DNA of 64,000 bases from Enterobacter cloacae. GTDB taxonomy: Bacteria; Pseudomonadota; Gammaproteobacteria; Enterobacterales; Enterobacteriaceae. Positions 32,317 through 43,816 of this stretch are shown one piece after another (the stretch's first letter is position 1; each line of letters opens with the position of its first letter). The position numbers and the translations under genes are program-made. The DNA is taken from positions 1,488,001-1,552,000 of the forward strand of contig AP022133.1 of NCBI GenBank assembly GCA_014169315.1, in the 5' to 3' direction. Below the pieces are notes generated by a model that saw only the letters and a program-made list of their open reading frames with translations, was not told the origin of the DNA and did not search any database.

Positions 32317-32353
32317 TGTACGCTTTTTAACGCGTGATTTCAGTCAATTCCAC

Positions 32354-34636
<2,283 letters not shown>

Positions 34637-34687
34637 GTAACACCTACCTTCTTAAGTGGATTTTTTATTTACTGCCTGAGATAACCA

Positions 34688-35545
34688 TCAATGATGGTCG
34701 TCGCCACGCAGGTAAATGACCCAGTATGTCAACCCAACTAACAGACCCCCACCGATAATGTTCCCGATAGTGACAGGGATCAGGTTATCAGTAATGAAAT
34801 TCATAATAGTCAGGTGAGAGAAACTTTCCGGAGTTGACCCAACTGCAGTCCAGAACTCCGGGCTCGCAAAGTTGCGGATTACAATACCCATCGGGATCAT
34901 AAACATGTTTGCGATACTGTGCTCAAAGCCGCTGGCAACAAACATCGCAACCGGCAGAACCATAATCATGGCTTTATCCATCAGGCTACGACCAGAGTAG
35001 CTCATCCAGACCGCCAGGCAGACCATCAGGTTTGCGAGGATGCCGAGAGCAACAGCTTCGATAAATGTATGGTGCATTTTGTGGTCAGCGGTTTGCAGGA
35101 CGTTGAGTCCCCAGCCGCCGTTGGCGGTCATGTACTCGCCAGAGAGCCACATCAACAGAACAAAGAGCAGACAACCAATCAGGTTACCAACATAGACGTT
35201 AAGCCAGTTGCGCGCCAGTTGGCCCCAGGTAATTCTTCCGCTGGCTTTCGCCACCACAATCAGCACCGTTGAGGTGAAGAGGTCTGCACCGCAGATCACG
35301 CAAAGAATCAGACCCAGTGAGAAGCAAATACCGCCAACCAGCTTGGCCATGCCGAAAGGCATCGCGGCAGTACCGGTGGTCGCAGTGATGTAGAAGACGA
35401 AAGCGATAGAGATGAACACACCGGCCGTGATCGCCAGATAGAACGTCTTCATCGGATGTTTCGTTGCTTTATAGACACCCGCTTCTTCGGCAACTTTGGC
35501 CATCGCAGCTGGGAGTAATAGATCAAAAGGGTTGTCAGCTTTCAC
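34688..35545 (-). CDS. focA: Formate channel FocA
   Basis: A 285-residue formate/nitrite transporter, same length as E. coli, with six membrane helices. The pore histidine lies in the conserved GFEHSIANMF segment. As a pentamer it moves formate out of, or protons and formate into, the cell by pH. The start is GTG at 35545, giving VKADNPFDLLLP after GAGAGAG; the in-frame ATG at 35587 would add 14 basic residues unlike the family. It heads the focA-pflB operon with an FNR site upstream. Confidence 0.96.
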   Translation of the reverse strand: MKADNPFDLLLPAAMAKVAEEAGVYKATKHPMKTFYLAITAGVFISIAFVFYITATTGTAAMPFGMAKLVGGICFSLGLILCVICGADLFTSTVLIVVAKASGRITWGQLARNWLNVYVGNLIGCLLFVLLMWLSGEYMTANGGWGLNVLQTADHKMHHTFIEAVALGILANLMVCLAVWMSYSGRSLMDKAMIMVLPVAMFVASGFEHSIANMFMIPMGIVIRNFASPEFWTAVGSTPESFSHLTIMNFITDNLIPVTIGNIIGGGLLVGLTYWVIYLRGDDHH

Positions 35546-35605
35546 ACTAACTCTCTCTTTATTAAGTCGGCGACGAGATACTAACAAAGCATTATAGAAG
35601 AGAAA

Positions 35606-35619
35606 TTGATATAGATCAT
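35606..35619 (-). promoter_or_regulatory. FNR box of the focA-pflB operon
   Basis: TTGAT-ATAG-ATCAT is a near-perfect FNR palindrome. On the minus strand a TAGTAT -10-like hexamer lies at 35583-35578, 32 bp from the box centre, the class II spacing. This corresponds to the main anaerobic promoter of E. coli focA. The A/T-rich 200 bp to the right could hold the ArcA and IHF sites known there. Confidence 0.75.
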
Positions 35620-35867
35620 ATCTCGCCTGGCTTATAGGCCCGCAATGCGTATGGTTTTACAACAAATGCGGAGTAAGTATTTGATTATCCGTATAAAAAT
35701 AAATTTTAAAAGTTATGAAAAGAGTTGAATTTTTTCGTTCGACCATCTCCTGGACAGTTAATTAAAATGGAGTATTTACCATAAAAAGTAACAGCAAAGC
35801 CCGGGTAAGCATTATTATATTTACCCGTGTTTAACTTTATTATGACAATTAACAGTCATTGCCGAAG

Positions 35868-35901
35868 AAAATAAAAAACGGGGCAATGAAATCGCCCCGT
35901 A
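35868..35901 (-). terminator. Terminator of ycaO
   Basis: On the minus strand ACGGGGC / GCCCCGT around a 9-base loop is followed by TTTTTATTTTC, 50 bp after the ycaO stop. The 35546-35951 gap holds this and the focA promoter region; no other gene is seen. Confidence 0.8.
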
Positions 35902-35951
35902 ATATAGCCCAGACGATTGAATACGCCTACTGCTACTCATGTTATGTGCGC

Positions 35952-37712
35952 TTATTTTGACCAGTAAGTCGCTTTAGCTTTCTGCAGTTTCTCATAAGCA
36001 TTCAACAGCGACTGATGAGCCGGGAAGGCTTTCAGATCGTTATCAACAGCCTGAAGTCCGTAGAACGGCTCTTCACCACTCAGCGCCGCGCTGGCTGCTT
36101 CCACCGCTTCTGCACCGTACATACGCACGAATGCATTCAGATATTGCAGTGGCTGACGATCTTCTTCCTGCGCAAGCAGCAGCAGGGTTTGCAGGCAACG
36201 GTAGTAGTTGGTGCGCTCGGCAGAGAAGACGGACTGGTTAAACTCCATTGTCCACTCGGTCCAGGCCAGCGCCTGATCCAGGTCGCCACCAGCCAGCGCC
36301 AGCATCGCTTTCAGCTCGCCAATGCGCAGGGTATACCAACCGTTGTCTTTACCGGTCGCCAGACCCAGCAGTTCGCGTACGCGGGTAAAGTCATCGTGAC
36401 CTTCATCGTCCAGTTGGGCGATCAGGTTCAGATAATCTTCTTTTTCCCACTCGCTGCCCGGCAAGGCCAGCAGCGTTTCACGCAGATGTGCGCCCATGCT
36501 GTTGTTCGCCAGCCACAGATCTTCCGCCGGATAAATGTCGGACATGCCTGGAACAATAATGCGGCATGCGTAGACGCTCAGGTGCTCGTAGTCAGCAATA
36601 TAAACTTCCTGATCTTCTGCGTCGAAGATAGCCATCAGGGTGGCGAACTCTTCTTCAGTGGTACCGGCGAAGCTCCAGTCCACGAACGGGTAGTCCGCGT
36701 CCTGCTTAAACATATCCCAGGAGATCAAACCGCTGGAGTCGATGAAATGCGTCTCGAGGTTGGTGTGCTCGGCCACTTCTTCGTCGTCAAACGTTGGTGG
36801 GGTAAACACGTCGAGATCTTTCAGACTGCGACCCTGCAGCAGCTCGGTCACGGTACGCTCCAGCGCTACGCCGAAGTCCGGGTGTGCACCGAAGGAAGCA
36901 AAGCAGGTTCCGTTAGCCGGGTTGAACAGCACCACACAGATAACCGGATATTTACCGCCCAAAGAGCCGTCATAGGCAAAGATTGGGAAACCTTCCGCTT
37001 CCAGCTTAGCGATGGACTCTACCACGCCCGGATAGCGTGCCAGGACGTCAGCCGGGATCTCAGGCAGGCTGATAGACTCGGCAATAATGCGGTTTTTAAT
37101 GTGGCGTTCGAAGACTTCAGACAGACCCTGCACGCGCGCTTCGTTGCGGGTGTTACCGGCGGACATGCCGTTAGACACGTACAAGTTGCCGACGATATTC
37201 ATTGGGATATAGACGGTCTGGTCATCGGACTGGCGGGTAAACGGCAGGGCGCAAATACCACGTTCCTCATTGCCGGACTGCAGGTCAATCAACATGCTGG
37301 CGGTCAGTTCGTTTTCCGGATCGTAGAACGCGCGCAGACGTGCATCCAGAATGCCTGCTGGCAGTTCGTCGTCTTCGGTCAGCGGGAACCATTTTTCATT
37401 TGGATAGTGAACGAACGGGCCTTTTGCGACGGTTTCACCCAGCCAGAAGTCGGCGAAGAAATAGTTGGTCGACAGACGTTCAAAATACTCACCCAACGCA
37501 GAGGCCAGAGCCGCTTTTTTCGTCGCGCCCTTACCGTTGGTAAAGCACAGTGCACAGTCTTTATCGCGGATATGCACAGACCAGACGTGAGGCACCGGGT
37601 TCAGCCAGGAGGCTTCTTCGATATTAAAGCCCAGGTCGGTCAGTTTCTGCTGGAAGCGAGCGATGGAATCTTCCAGAGCGGCGTCTTTGCCGGGGATAAA
37701 CGTTTGAGTCAT
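35952..37712 (-). CDS. ycaO: YcaO, RimO-associated ATP-dependent cyclodehydratase-family protein
   Basis: A 586-residue protein, same length as E. coli YcaO. The YcaO ATP-binding fold covers about residues 60-400 (with NGKGATKKAALASALGEYFER), and a C-terminal TPR-like domain follows. In peptide biosynthesis clusters YcaO makes azolines and thioamides, but this stand-alone form helps RimO methylthiolate ribosomal protein S12. The ATG at 37712 gives the family start MTQTFIPGKDAALED; longer starts are rejected. No precursor peptide gene is nearby, fitting a housekeeping role. Confidence 0.96.
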   Translation of the reverse strand: MTQTFIPGKDAALEDSIARFQQKLTDLGFNIEEASWLNPVPHVWSVHIRDKDCALCFTNGKGATKKAALASALGEYFERLSTNYFFADFWLGETVAKGPFVHYPNEKWFPLTEDDELPAGILDARLRAFYDPENELTASMLIDLQSGNEERGICALPFTRQSDDQTVYIPMNIVGNLYVSNGMSAGNTRNEARVQGLSEVFERHIKNRIIAESISLPEIPADVLARYPGVVESIAKLEAEGFPIFAYDGSLGGKYPVICVVLFNPANGTCFASFGAHPDFGVALERTVTELLQGRSLKDLDVFTPPTFDDEEVAEHTNLETHFIDSSGLISWDMFKQDADYPFVDWSFAGTTEEEFATLMAIFDAEDQEVYIADYEHLSVYACRIIVPGMSDIYPAEDLWLANNSMGAHLRETLLALPGSEWEKEDYLNLIAQLDDEGHDDFTRVRELLGLATGKDNGWYTLRIGELKAMLALAGGDLDQALAWTEWTMEFNQSVFSAERTNYYRCLQTLLLLAQEEDRQPLQYLNAFVRMYGAEAVEAASAALSGEEPFYGLQAVDNDLKAFPAHQSLLNAYEKLQKAKATYWSK

Positions 37713-38046
37713 GGCGTTCACTTTTATCGTACGTAAAGCGCGCAATGATACGGGTTTTGCATGACAGGTGCTATCTTCGGCGAAAATAAAAGGCAGGGCT
37801 ATAGGGCAGAAGAACAATCAATAATGTCCACGCCGCGTGAATCCAGGATGGACGAAGGTTAGCCGGGGCAAATCGATCACCTGGCAGCCATTTTATCGGT
37901 TTTGTGACAGCAAGGTGGCAGATTGTATTGTGTGACGACAGACACATTTCGCCGGTCATAAGTTTTAGACATTGCGGCGCGTGTCACTGAATGATAAAAC
38001 CGATATCCACAGTTATAACTTATGGCTTTTAGCGTGGTGAGGGGAA
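37713..38046. other. ycaO-serC divergent region (334 bp)
   Basis: The gap carries the promoters of ycaO and of the serC-aroA operon. E. coli has ycaP (DUF421) here; no trace of such a reading frame was found. A CRP-like half-site TTTGTGA occurs near 37903 without a good partner. No gene is supported. Confidence 0.5.
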
Positions 38047-39135
38047 ATGGCTCAAGTCTTTAATTTCAGTTCAGGTCCGGCGATGTTACCGGCAGACGTG
38101 CTTAAACAGGCTCAACAGGAACTTTGTGACTGGAACGGTCTTGGTACATCGGTGATGGAAATCAGCCACCGTGGTAAAGAGTTTATTCAGGTGGCGGAAG
38201 AGGCAGAAAAGGATTTTCGCGATCTGCTGAATATTCCCTCGAACTACAAAGTATTGTTCTGCCACGGCGGTGGACGCGGTCAGTTTGCTGGCGTTCCGCT
38301 GAATATTCTGGGCGGCAAAACGACCGCTGACTATGTTGACGCTGGCTACTGGGCTGCAAGCGCAGTGAAAGAAGCCAAAAAATACTGCTCGCCACATGTT
38401 ATTGACGGCAAAATTACCGTTGATGGCCTGCGTGCCGTGAAGCCAATGAGCGAGTGGCAGCTTTCTGATAACGCAGCCTATCTGCACTATTGCCCGAACG
38501 AAACCATCGACGGTATTGCCATCGATGAAACGCCGAATTTTGGCAAAGATGTGGTGGTGGCAGCCGATTTCTCCTCCACCATTCTCTCCGCGCCAATTGA
38601 TGTGAGCCGCTACGGTGTGATCTACGCCGGTGCACAGAAAAACATTGGTCCGGCGGGTTTGACGCTGGTCATTGTGCGTGAAGATCTGCTGGGCAAAGCA
38701 CACACTGCGTGCCCGTCGATTCTGGATTACACCGTGCTGAACGATAACGACTCCATGTTCAACACCCCACCGACGTTTGCCTGGTATCTGGCGGGCCTGG
38801 TCTTTAAATGGCTGAAGCAAAACGGCGGTGTGGCGCAGATGGACAAGATCAACCAGCAAAAAGCGGAACTGCTGTACGGTGTGATTGATAAGAGTGATTT
38901 CTACCGCAACGACGTGGCGAAAACGAACCGTTCCCGCATGAACGTGCCGTTCCAGCTGGCAGACAGCAATCTGGATAAAGTCTTCCTGGAAGAGTCGTTT
39001 GCAGCGGGCCTGCATGCGCTGAAAGGCCACCGCGTGGTAGGGGGTATGCGCGCCTCTATCTATAACGCCATGCCGCTGGAAGGCGTAAAAGCACTGACCG
39101 ACTTCATGGTCGACTTCGAACGTCGTCACGGTTAA
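38047..39135 (+). CDS. serC: Phosphoserine aminotransferase
   Basis: A 362-residue PLP-dependent enzyme, same length as E. coli SerC. The PLP lysine is in [12 protein letters not shown] (Lys198 by the shared numbering). It makes 3-phosphoserine for serine synthesis and 3-hydroxy-4-phosphohydroxythreonine's amine for vitamin B6. AGGGGAA lies before the ATG. It is followed by aroA after 69 bp, and these two genes form the known mixed-function operon. Confidence 0.98.
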   Translation: MAQVFNFSSGPAMLPADVLKQAQQELCDWNGLGTSVMEISHRGKEFIQVAEEAEKDFRDLLNIPSNYKVLFCHGGGRGQFAGVPLNILGGKTTADYVDAGYWAASAVKEAKKYCSPHVIDGKITVDGLRAVKPMSEWQLSDNAAYLHYCPNETIDGIAIDETPNFGKDVVVAADFSSTILSAPIDVSRYGVIYAGAQKNIGPAGLTLVIVREDLLGKAHTACPSILDYTVLNDNDSMFNTPPTFAWYLAGLVFKWLKQNGGVAQMDKINQQKAELLYGVIDKSDFYRNDVAKTNRSRMNVPFQLADSNLDKVFLEESFAAGLHALKGHRVVGGMRASIYNAMPLEGVKALTDFMVDFERRHG

Positions 39136-39149
39136 TTGCGCTGTTTTCA

Positions 39150-39180
39150 CCCCCGCAGCTTGTGCTGCGGGGTTTTTATT
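39150..39180 (+). terminator. Intercistronic terminator between serC and aroA
   Basis: CCCCGCAGC pairs with GCTGCGGGG around TTGT, followed by T5ATT. It sits inside the operon and should lower but not stop aroA transcription. Confidence 0.85.
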
Positions 39181-39204
39181 ATGTCGAGTTGAGAGTTAAG
39201 TTTC

Positions 39205-40488
39205 ATGGAATCCCTGACGTTACAACCTATCGCGCGGGTAGATGGCACCATTAATCTGCCTGGTTCAAAAAGTGTCTCGAACCGCGCTCTGCTGCTGGCA
39301 GCTCTGGCAAACGGCACCACCGTCCTCACGAATTTGCTGGACAGCGATGACGTACGCCATATGCTCAATGCGCTGAAAGCGTTGGGAGTTCATTACACGC
39401 TGTCTGACGATCGTACCCGTTGCGAAGTGACCGGCAACGGCGGTGCATTGCGTTCGGCTGAAGAGCTTGAACTGTTCCTGGGCAACGCCGGAACGGCGAT
39501 GCGTCCGCTGGCGGCTGCCTTGTGTCTGGGCAGTAACAACATTGTGCTGACCGGCGAGCCGCGCATGAAAGAGCGTCCAATCGGTCACCTGGTGGATGCC
39601 CTGCGTCAGGGCGGCGCACAAATTACGTATCTGGAGCAGGAAAATTATCCACCGTTACGTCTGCGTGGTGGCTTTACCGGCGGTAACGTTGAGGTTGACG
39701 GAAGCGTCTCCAGCCAGTTCCTGACTGCACTGCTGATGACCGCACCGCTGGCTCCGCAGGATACGGTCATCACCATTAAAGGTGATCTGGTATCTAAGCC
39801 GTACATTGATATCACGCTGCACCTGATGAAAACCTTCGGTGTTGAGGTTGAAAACCAGTCTTATCAGCGCTTTGTGGTTCGCGGTGCGCAGCAGTACCAG
39901 TCTCCGGGTCACTACCTTGTTGAAGGCGATGCCTCTTCGGCGTCCTACTTCCTGGCGGCCGGTGCGATTAAAGGCGGTACGGTAAAAGTGACCGGTATTG
40001 GCCGTAATAGCGTACAGGGCGATATCCGCTTTGCGGATGTGCTGGAGAAAATGGGTGCTGTCGTCACCTGGGGCGATGACTTTATCTCCTGTACTCACGG
40101 CGAGCTGAATGCCATCGATATGGACATGAACCATATCCCGGATGCGGCGATGACCATTGCGACGGCTGCGCTGTTCGCGAAAGGGACCACGACGTTGCGT
40201 AACATTTACAACTGGCGCGTAAAAGAGACTGACCGCCTGTTCGCGATGGCAACCGAGTTGCGTAAAGTTGGTGCTGAAGTGGAAGAGGGCGAAGACTACA
40301 TTCGCGTCACGCCTCCGACAAAACTGCAGTTCGCGGAAATCGGCACTTATAACGATCACCGTATGGCAATGTGTTTCTCGCTGGTGGCGCTGTCCGACAC
40401 GCCAGTGACCATCCTCGATCCGAAATGTACGGCAAAAACCTTCCCGGACTATTTCGAGCAGCTGGCGCGTATTAGCACGCTGGCCTGA
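39205..40488 (+). CDS. aroA: 5-enolpyruvylshikimate-3-phosphate synthase
   Basis: A 427-residue enzyme, same length as E. coli EPSPS. It joins shikimate-3-phosphate and phosphoenolpyruvate in the shikimate pathway. The active-site blocks [12 protein letters not shown] (Lys22) and [10 protein letters not shown] (Gly96 area) are the class I form, which is glyphosate-sensitive. It is second in the serC operon, with a terminator-like hairpin in front and a weak one behind. ycaL, which follows in E. coli, is absent. Confidence 0.98.
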   Translation: MESLTLQPIARVDGTINLPGSKSVSNRALLLAALANGTTVLTNLLDSDDVRHMLNALKALGVHYTLSDDRTRCEVTGNGGALRSAEELELFLGNAGTAMRPLAAALCLGSNNIVLTGEPRMKERPIGHLVDALRQGGAQITYLEQENYPPLRLRGGFTGGNVEVDGSVSSQFLTALLMTAPLAPQDTVITIKGDLVSKPYIDITLHLMKTFGVEVENQSYQRFVVRGAQQYQSPGHYLVEGDASSASYFLAAGAIKGGTVKVTGIGRNSVQGDIRFADVLEKMGAVVTWGDDFISCTHGELNAIDMDMNHIPDAAMTIATAALFAKGTTTLRNIYNWRVKETDRLFAMATELRKVGAEVEEGEDYIRVTPPTKLQFAEIGTYNDHRMAMCFSLVALSDTPVTILDPKCTAKTFPDYFEQLARISTLA

Positions 40489-40497
40489 TGGATCCCT

Positions 40498-40521
40498 GCC
40501 GCATCATCCGATGCGGCATTT
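40498..40521 (+). terminator. Weak terminator after aroA
   Basis: TGCCGCATC / GATGCGGCA stem with a 3-base loop, followed by TTTCC; only a short T run. Confidence 0.6.
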
Positions 40522-40622
40522 CCTTACGCTTTCTGACGTTCATCCTCGCCCGTTTCTTCTACACTCTGCTTCAATCATTCCGTAATTTGCACGCAAGGGT
40601 AACAGTTGCACACGTTGGCGCG

Positions 40623-40628
40623 TATAAT
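40623..40628 (+). promoter_or_regulatory. Promoter -10 element upstream of cmk
   Basis: A perfect TATAAT lies 46 bp before the cmk start, in a GC-rich surround (GCGCG / GCGCGG). The hexamer 17 bp upstream is a poor -35. It is the only good promoter element in the aroA-cmk gap and could serve cmk-rpsA. Confidence 0.55.
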
Positions 40629-40673
40629 GCGCGGCGTTCATGTTAACGGTATGCCTTAATTAAGGAGAAAAAG

Positions 40674-41357
40674 ATGACGGCAGTTGCCCCGGTAATCACC
40701 ATTGATGGGCCTAGTGGCGCAGGGAAAGGTACTCTGTGCAAAGCGATGGCGGAAGCATTGCAATGGCATCTTTTAGATTCGGGAGCAATCTATCGCGTGC
40801 TGGCTCTGGCTGCGCTGCATCACCACGTTGATGTTGCGTCTGAAGAGGCACTGGTACCGCTGGCTGCGCATCTGGATGTGCGTTTTGTTTCGACCGACGG
40901 TAACCTCGAAGTGATCCTGGAAGGGGAAGACGTCAGTGGCGAAATTCGTACCCAGGAAGTTGCTAACGCGGCTTCCCAGGTGGCAGCGTTCCCGCGTGTT
41001 CGTGAGGCACTTTTACGTCGCCAGCGTGGATTCCGTGAAGCCCCGGGTTTGATCGCCGACGGACGTGATATGGGAACCGTGGTCTTCCCTGATGCACCAG
41101 TAAAAATTTTCCTTGACGCCTCCTCGGAAGAACGTGCTCAACGCCGCATGCTTCAGTTGCAGGAGAAGGGGTTTAGTGTTAACTTTGATCGCCTTTTGTC
41201 CGAGATAAAAGAGCGCGACGATCGCGACCGTAACCGCGCTGTCGCTCCACTTGTTCCTGCTGAAGATGCATTAGTGCTGGATTCAACCAGTTTAACTATT
41301 GAGCAAGTGATTGAAAAAGCGCTACAATATGCGCGCCAAAAACTGGCACTCGCGTAA
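40674..41357 (+). CDS. cmk: Cytidylate kinase
   Basis: A 227-residue kinase, same length as E. coli Cmk. The P-loop is GPSGAGKGT at residues 12-20. It phosphorylates CMP and dCMP with ATP in the cytoplasm, recycling CMP from lipid and RNA turnover. TAAGGAG precedes the ATG. rpsA follows after 111 bp and in E. coli the two share transcripts. Confidence 0.97.
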   Translation: MTAVAPVITIDGPSGAGKGTLCKAMAEALQWHLLDSGAIYRVLALAALHHHVDVASEEALVPLAAHLDVRFVSTDGNLEVILEGEDVSGEIRTQEVANAASQVAAFPRVREALLRRQRGFREAPGLIADGRDMGTVVFPDAPVKIFLDASSEERAQRRMLQLQEKGFSVNFDRLLSEIKERDDRDRNRAVAPLVPAEDALVLDSTSLTIEQVIEKALQYARQKLALA

Positions 41358-41468
41358 TCGCGACCGATTTAGCAGTACCCCCGCTGCAATGGATTGACGG
41401 CGGGTATGTGAAACAACCCCATCCGGCACGGAGCCAGGTGGACGTTAATATTAACCTGAAGATTAAAC

Positions 41469-43142
41469 ATGACTGAATCTTTTGCTCAACTGTTTGAAGA
41501 ATCCTTAAAAGAAATCGAAACCCGTCCGGGTTCCATCGTTCGTGGTGTTGTTGTTGCTATCGACAAAGACGTAGTACTGGTTGACGCCGGTCTGAAATCT
41601 GAGTCCGCCATTCCGGCAGAGCAGTTCAAAAACGCCCAGGGCGAGCTGGAAATCCAGGTTGGTGACGAAGTTGACGTTGCACTGGATGCAGTGGAAGACG
41701 GCTTCGGTGAAACCCTGCTGTCCCGTGAAAAAGCTAAGCGTCACGAAGCCTGGATCACGCTGGAAAAAGCTTACGAAGAAGCTGAAACTGTGGTCGGTGT
41801 TATCAACGGCAAAGTTAAAGGCGGCTTCACTGTTGAGCTGAATGGTATTCGTGCGTTCCTGCCAGGTTCACTGGTAGACGTTCGTCCAGTCCGTGACACC
41901 CTGCACCTGGAAGGCAAAGAGCTTGAGTTCAAAGTAATCAAGCTGGACCAGAAGCGTAACAACGTTGTTGTATCCCGTCGTGCCGTTATCGAATCCGAAA
42001 ACAGCGCAGAACGCGATCAGCTGCTGGAAAACCTGCAGGAAGGCATGGAAGTCAAAGGTATCGTTAAGAACCTCACTGACTACGGCGCATTCGTTGACCT
42101 GGGTGGCGTTGATGGCCTGCTGCACATCACCGACATGGCGTGGAAACGCGTTAAGCACCCAAGCGAAATCGTGAACGTTGGCGACGAAATCACTGTTAAA
42201 GTGCTGAAGTTCGACCGCGAACGTACTCGTGTATCCCTCGGCCTGAAACAGCTGGGCGAAGATCCATGGGTTGCTATCGCTAAGCGTTACCCAGAAGGTA
42301 CTAAACTGACTGGTCGCGTTACCAACCTGACTGACTACGGCTGCTTCGTTGAAATCGAAGAAGGCGTTGAAGGTCTGGTACACGTTTCCGAAATGGACTG
42401 GACCAACAAAAACATCCACCCATCCAAAGTTGTTAACGTTGGTGATGTAGTGGAAGTGATGGTTCTGGATATCGACGAAGAACGTCGTCGTATCTCCCTG
42501 GGCCTGAAACAGTGCAAAAACAACCCATGGCAGCAGTTCGCGGAAACCCACAACAAGGGTGACCGTGTTGAAGGTAAAATCAAGTCTATCACTGACTTCG
42601 GTATCTTCATCGGCCTGGACGGCGGCATCGACGGCCTGGTTCACCTGTCTGACATCTCCTGGAACGTTGCAGGCGAAGAAGCAGTTCGTGAATACAAAAA
42701 AGGCGACGAAATCGCTGCAGTTGTTCTGCAGGTTGACGCAGAGCGTGAACGTATCTCCCTGGGCGTTAAACAGCTCGCAGAAGATCCGTTCAACAACTGG
42801 GTTGCACTGAACAAGAAAGGCGCAATCGTAAACGGTAAAGTGACTGCAGTTGACGCTAAAGGCGCAACCGTAGAACTGGCTGACGGCGTTGAAGGTTACC
42901 TGCGCGCTTCTGAAGCTTCACGTGACCGCGTTGAAGATGCAACTCTGGTTCTGAGCGTTGGCGACGACGTTGAAGCTAAGTTCACCGGTGTTGACCGTAA
43001 GAACCGTGCAATCAGCCTGTCTGTTCGTGCTAAAGACGAAGCTGATGAGAAAGATGCAATCGCAACTGTTAACAAACAGGAAGATGCAAACTTCTCTAAC
43101 AACGCAATGGCTGAAGCTTTCAAAGCAGCTAAAGGCGAGTAA
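41469..43142 (+). CDS. rpsA: 30S ribosomal protein S1
   Basis: A 557-residue protein, same length as E. coli S1, built of six S1 (OB-fold) repeats at about 21-87, 105-171, 192-260, 277-347, 364-434 and 451-520. The first two bind the ribosome and the others mRNA. Its 111-bp leader lacks a canonical Shine-Dalgarno sequence (only GAAG before the ATG) and can fold into hairpins, in line with the known autogenous control. Codon bias is extreme, as expected of a highly expressed gene. A terminator separates it from ihfB. Confidence 0.98.
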   Translation: MTESFAQLFEESLKEIETRPGSIVRGVVVAIDKDVVLVDAGLKSESAIPAEQFKNAQGELEIQVGDEVDVALDAVEDGFGETLLSREKAKRHEAWITLEKAYEEAETVVGVINGKVKGGFTVELNGIRAFLPGSLVDVRPVRDTLHLEGKELEFKVIKLDQKRNNVVVSRRAVIESENSAERDQLLENLQEGMEVKGIVKNLTDYGAFVDLGGVDGLLHITDMAWKRVKHPSEIVNVGDEITVKVLKFDRERTRVSLGLKQLGEDPWVAIAKRYPEGTKLTGRVTNLTDYGCFVEIEEGVEGLVHVSEMDWTNKNIHPSKVVNVGDVVEVMVLDIDEERRRISLGLKQCKNNPWQQFAETHNKGDRVEGKIKSITDFGIFIGLDGGIDGLVHLSDISWNVAGEEAVREYKKGDEIAAVVLQVDAERERISLGVKQLAEDPFNNWVALNKKGAIVNGKVTAVDAKGATVELADGVEGYLRASEASRDRVEDATLVLSVGDDVEAKFTGVDRKNRAISLSVRAKDEADEKDAIATVNKQEDANFSNNAMAEAFKAAKGE

Positions 43143-43238
43143 TATCAAGTTCTCAACATCATTTGAGCTGTAACGCATTTACAGCGATAAGGATGAGGAG
43201 CAGACTTGACAGATTGCAGGATTCGTCCTGTAATCAAT

Positions 43239-43269
43239 AACAAAGGGCGGCTACGGCCGCCCTTGTTTA
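43239..43269 (+). terminator. Hairpin between rpsA and ihfB
   Basis: ACAAAGGGCGGC pairs with GCCGCCCTTGT around a short loop and ends in only three T residues, so it may let some transcription reach ihfB. Confidence 0.7.
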
Positions 43270-43312
43270 ATGAGCTGTTCAGCTAATTGGTTTGAAAGGA
43301 ACCGGAGGAATC

Positions 43313-43600
43313 ATGACCAAGTCAGAATTGATTGAAAGACTTGCCAGTCAGCAACCGCACATCCCTGCAAAAGCAGTGGAAGATGCCGTAAAAGAGATGC
43401 TGGAGCATATGGCCACCACTCTTGCCCAGGGCGAGCGCATTGAAATCCGCGGTTTCGGTAGTTTTTCTCTGCACTATCGTGCTCCACGTACCGGGCGTAA
43501 CCCGAAGACTGGCGATAAAGTCGAGCTGGAAGGCAAGTACGTTCCACACTTTAAGCCGGGTAAAGAACTGCGCGATCGCGCCAATATTTACGGCAACTGA
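43313..43600 (+). CDS. ihfB: Integration host factor beta subunit
   Basis: A 95-residue HU/IHF-family protein (E. coli 94). The DNA-inserting arm [11 protein letters not shown] with its proline is intact. With IhfA it bends DNA by about 160 degrees at specific sites, in replication, recombination and transcription. The ATG at 43313 has CCGGAGGAA just upstream; an in-frame ATG at 43292 is rejected because it overlaps that site. Confidence 0.97.
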   Translation: MTKSELIERLASQQPHIPAKAVEDAVKEMLEHMATTLAQGERIEIRGFGSFSLHYRAPRTGRNPKTGDKVELEGKYVPHFKPGKELRDRANIYGN

Positions 43601-43632
43601 GTTTAACCGTCAGGTGTAAACTGGGTTAAAAG

Positions 43633-43660
43633 AGAAAGCACCTGCGGGTGCTTTTTTTGT
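43633..43660 (+). terminator. Terminator of ihfB
   Basis: AAAGCACC / GGTGCTTT with a 4-base loop followed by T5. Confidence 0.9.
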
Positions 43661-43816
43661 CTGTCTCACTTTCATTCTGAAGATGCGCCGCAATTTCAGC
43701 CTCGCTTTTCTGCAACCCGTTAAAAACATTACAGCGTCTGCTGTAACCCGTATTTTTTCCCACTGACGCTTTCCCTGCCTGCTTACATACTACCGCCCTG
43801 AAACAGGGAGGTAGCA

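Noticed and set aside
36015..37736. A 573-codon open frame antisense to ycaO
   Set aside because: It is a shadow of the GC-rich ycaO frame with no recognisable domain or start signal.
41868..42644. Long antisense frame within rpsA
   Set aside because: It is produced by extreme codon bias and repeated S1 domains on the other strand; composition is Phe/Asn/Val-rich and unlike a real protein.
43661..43816. Possible small gene between ihfB and ycaI
   Set aside because: Only short frames without ribosome sites are present; the region seems to hold just the ycaI promoter.
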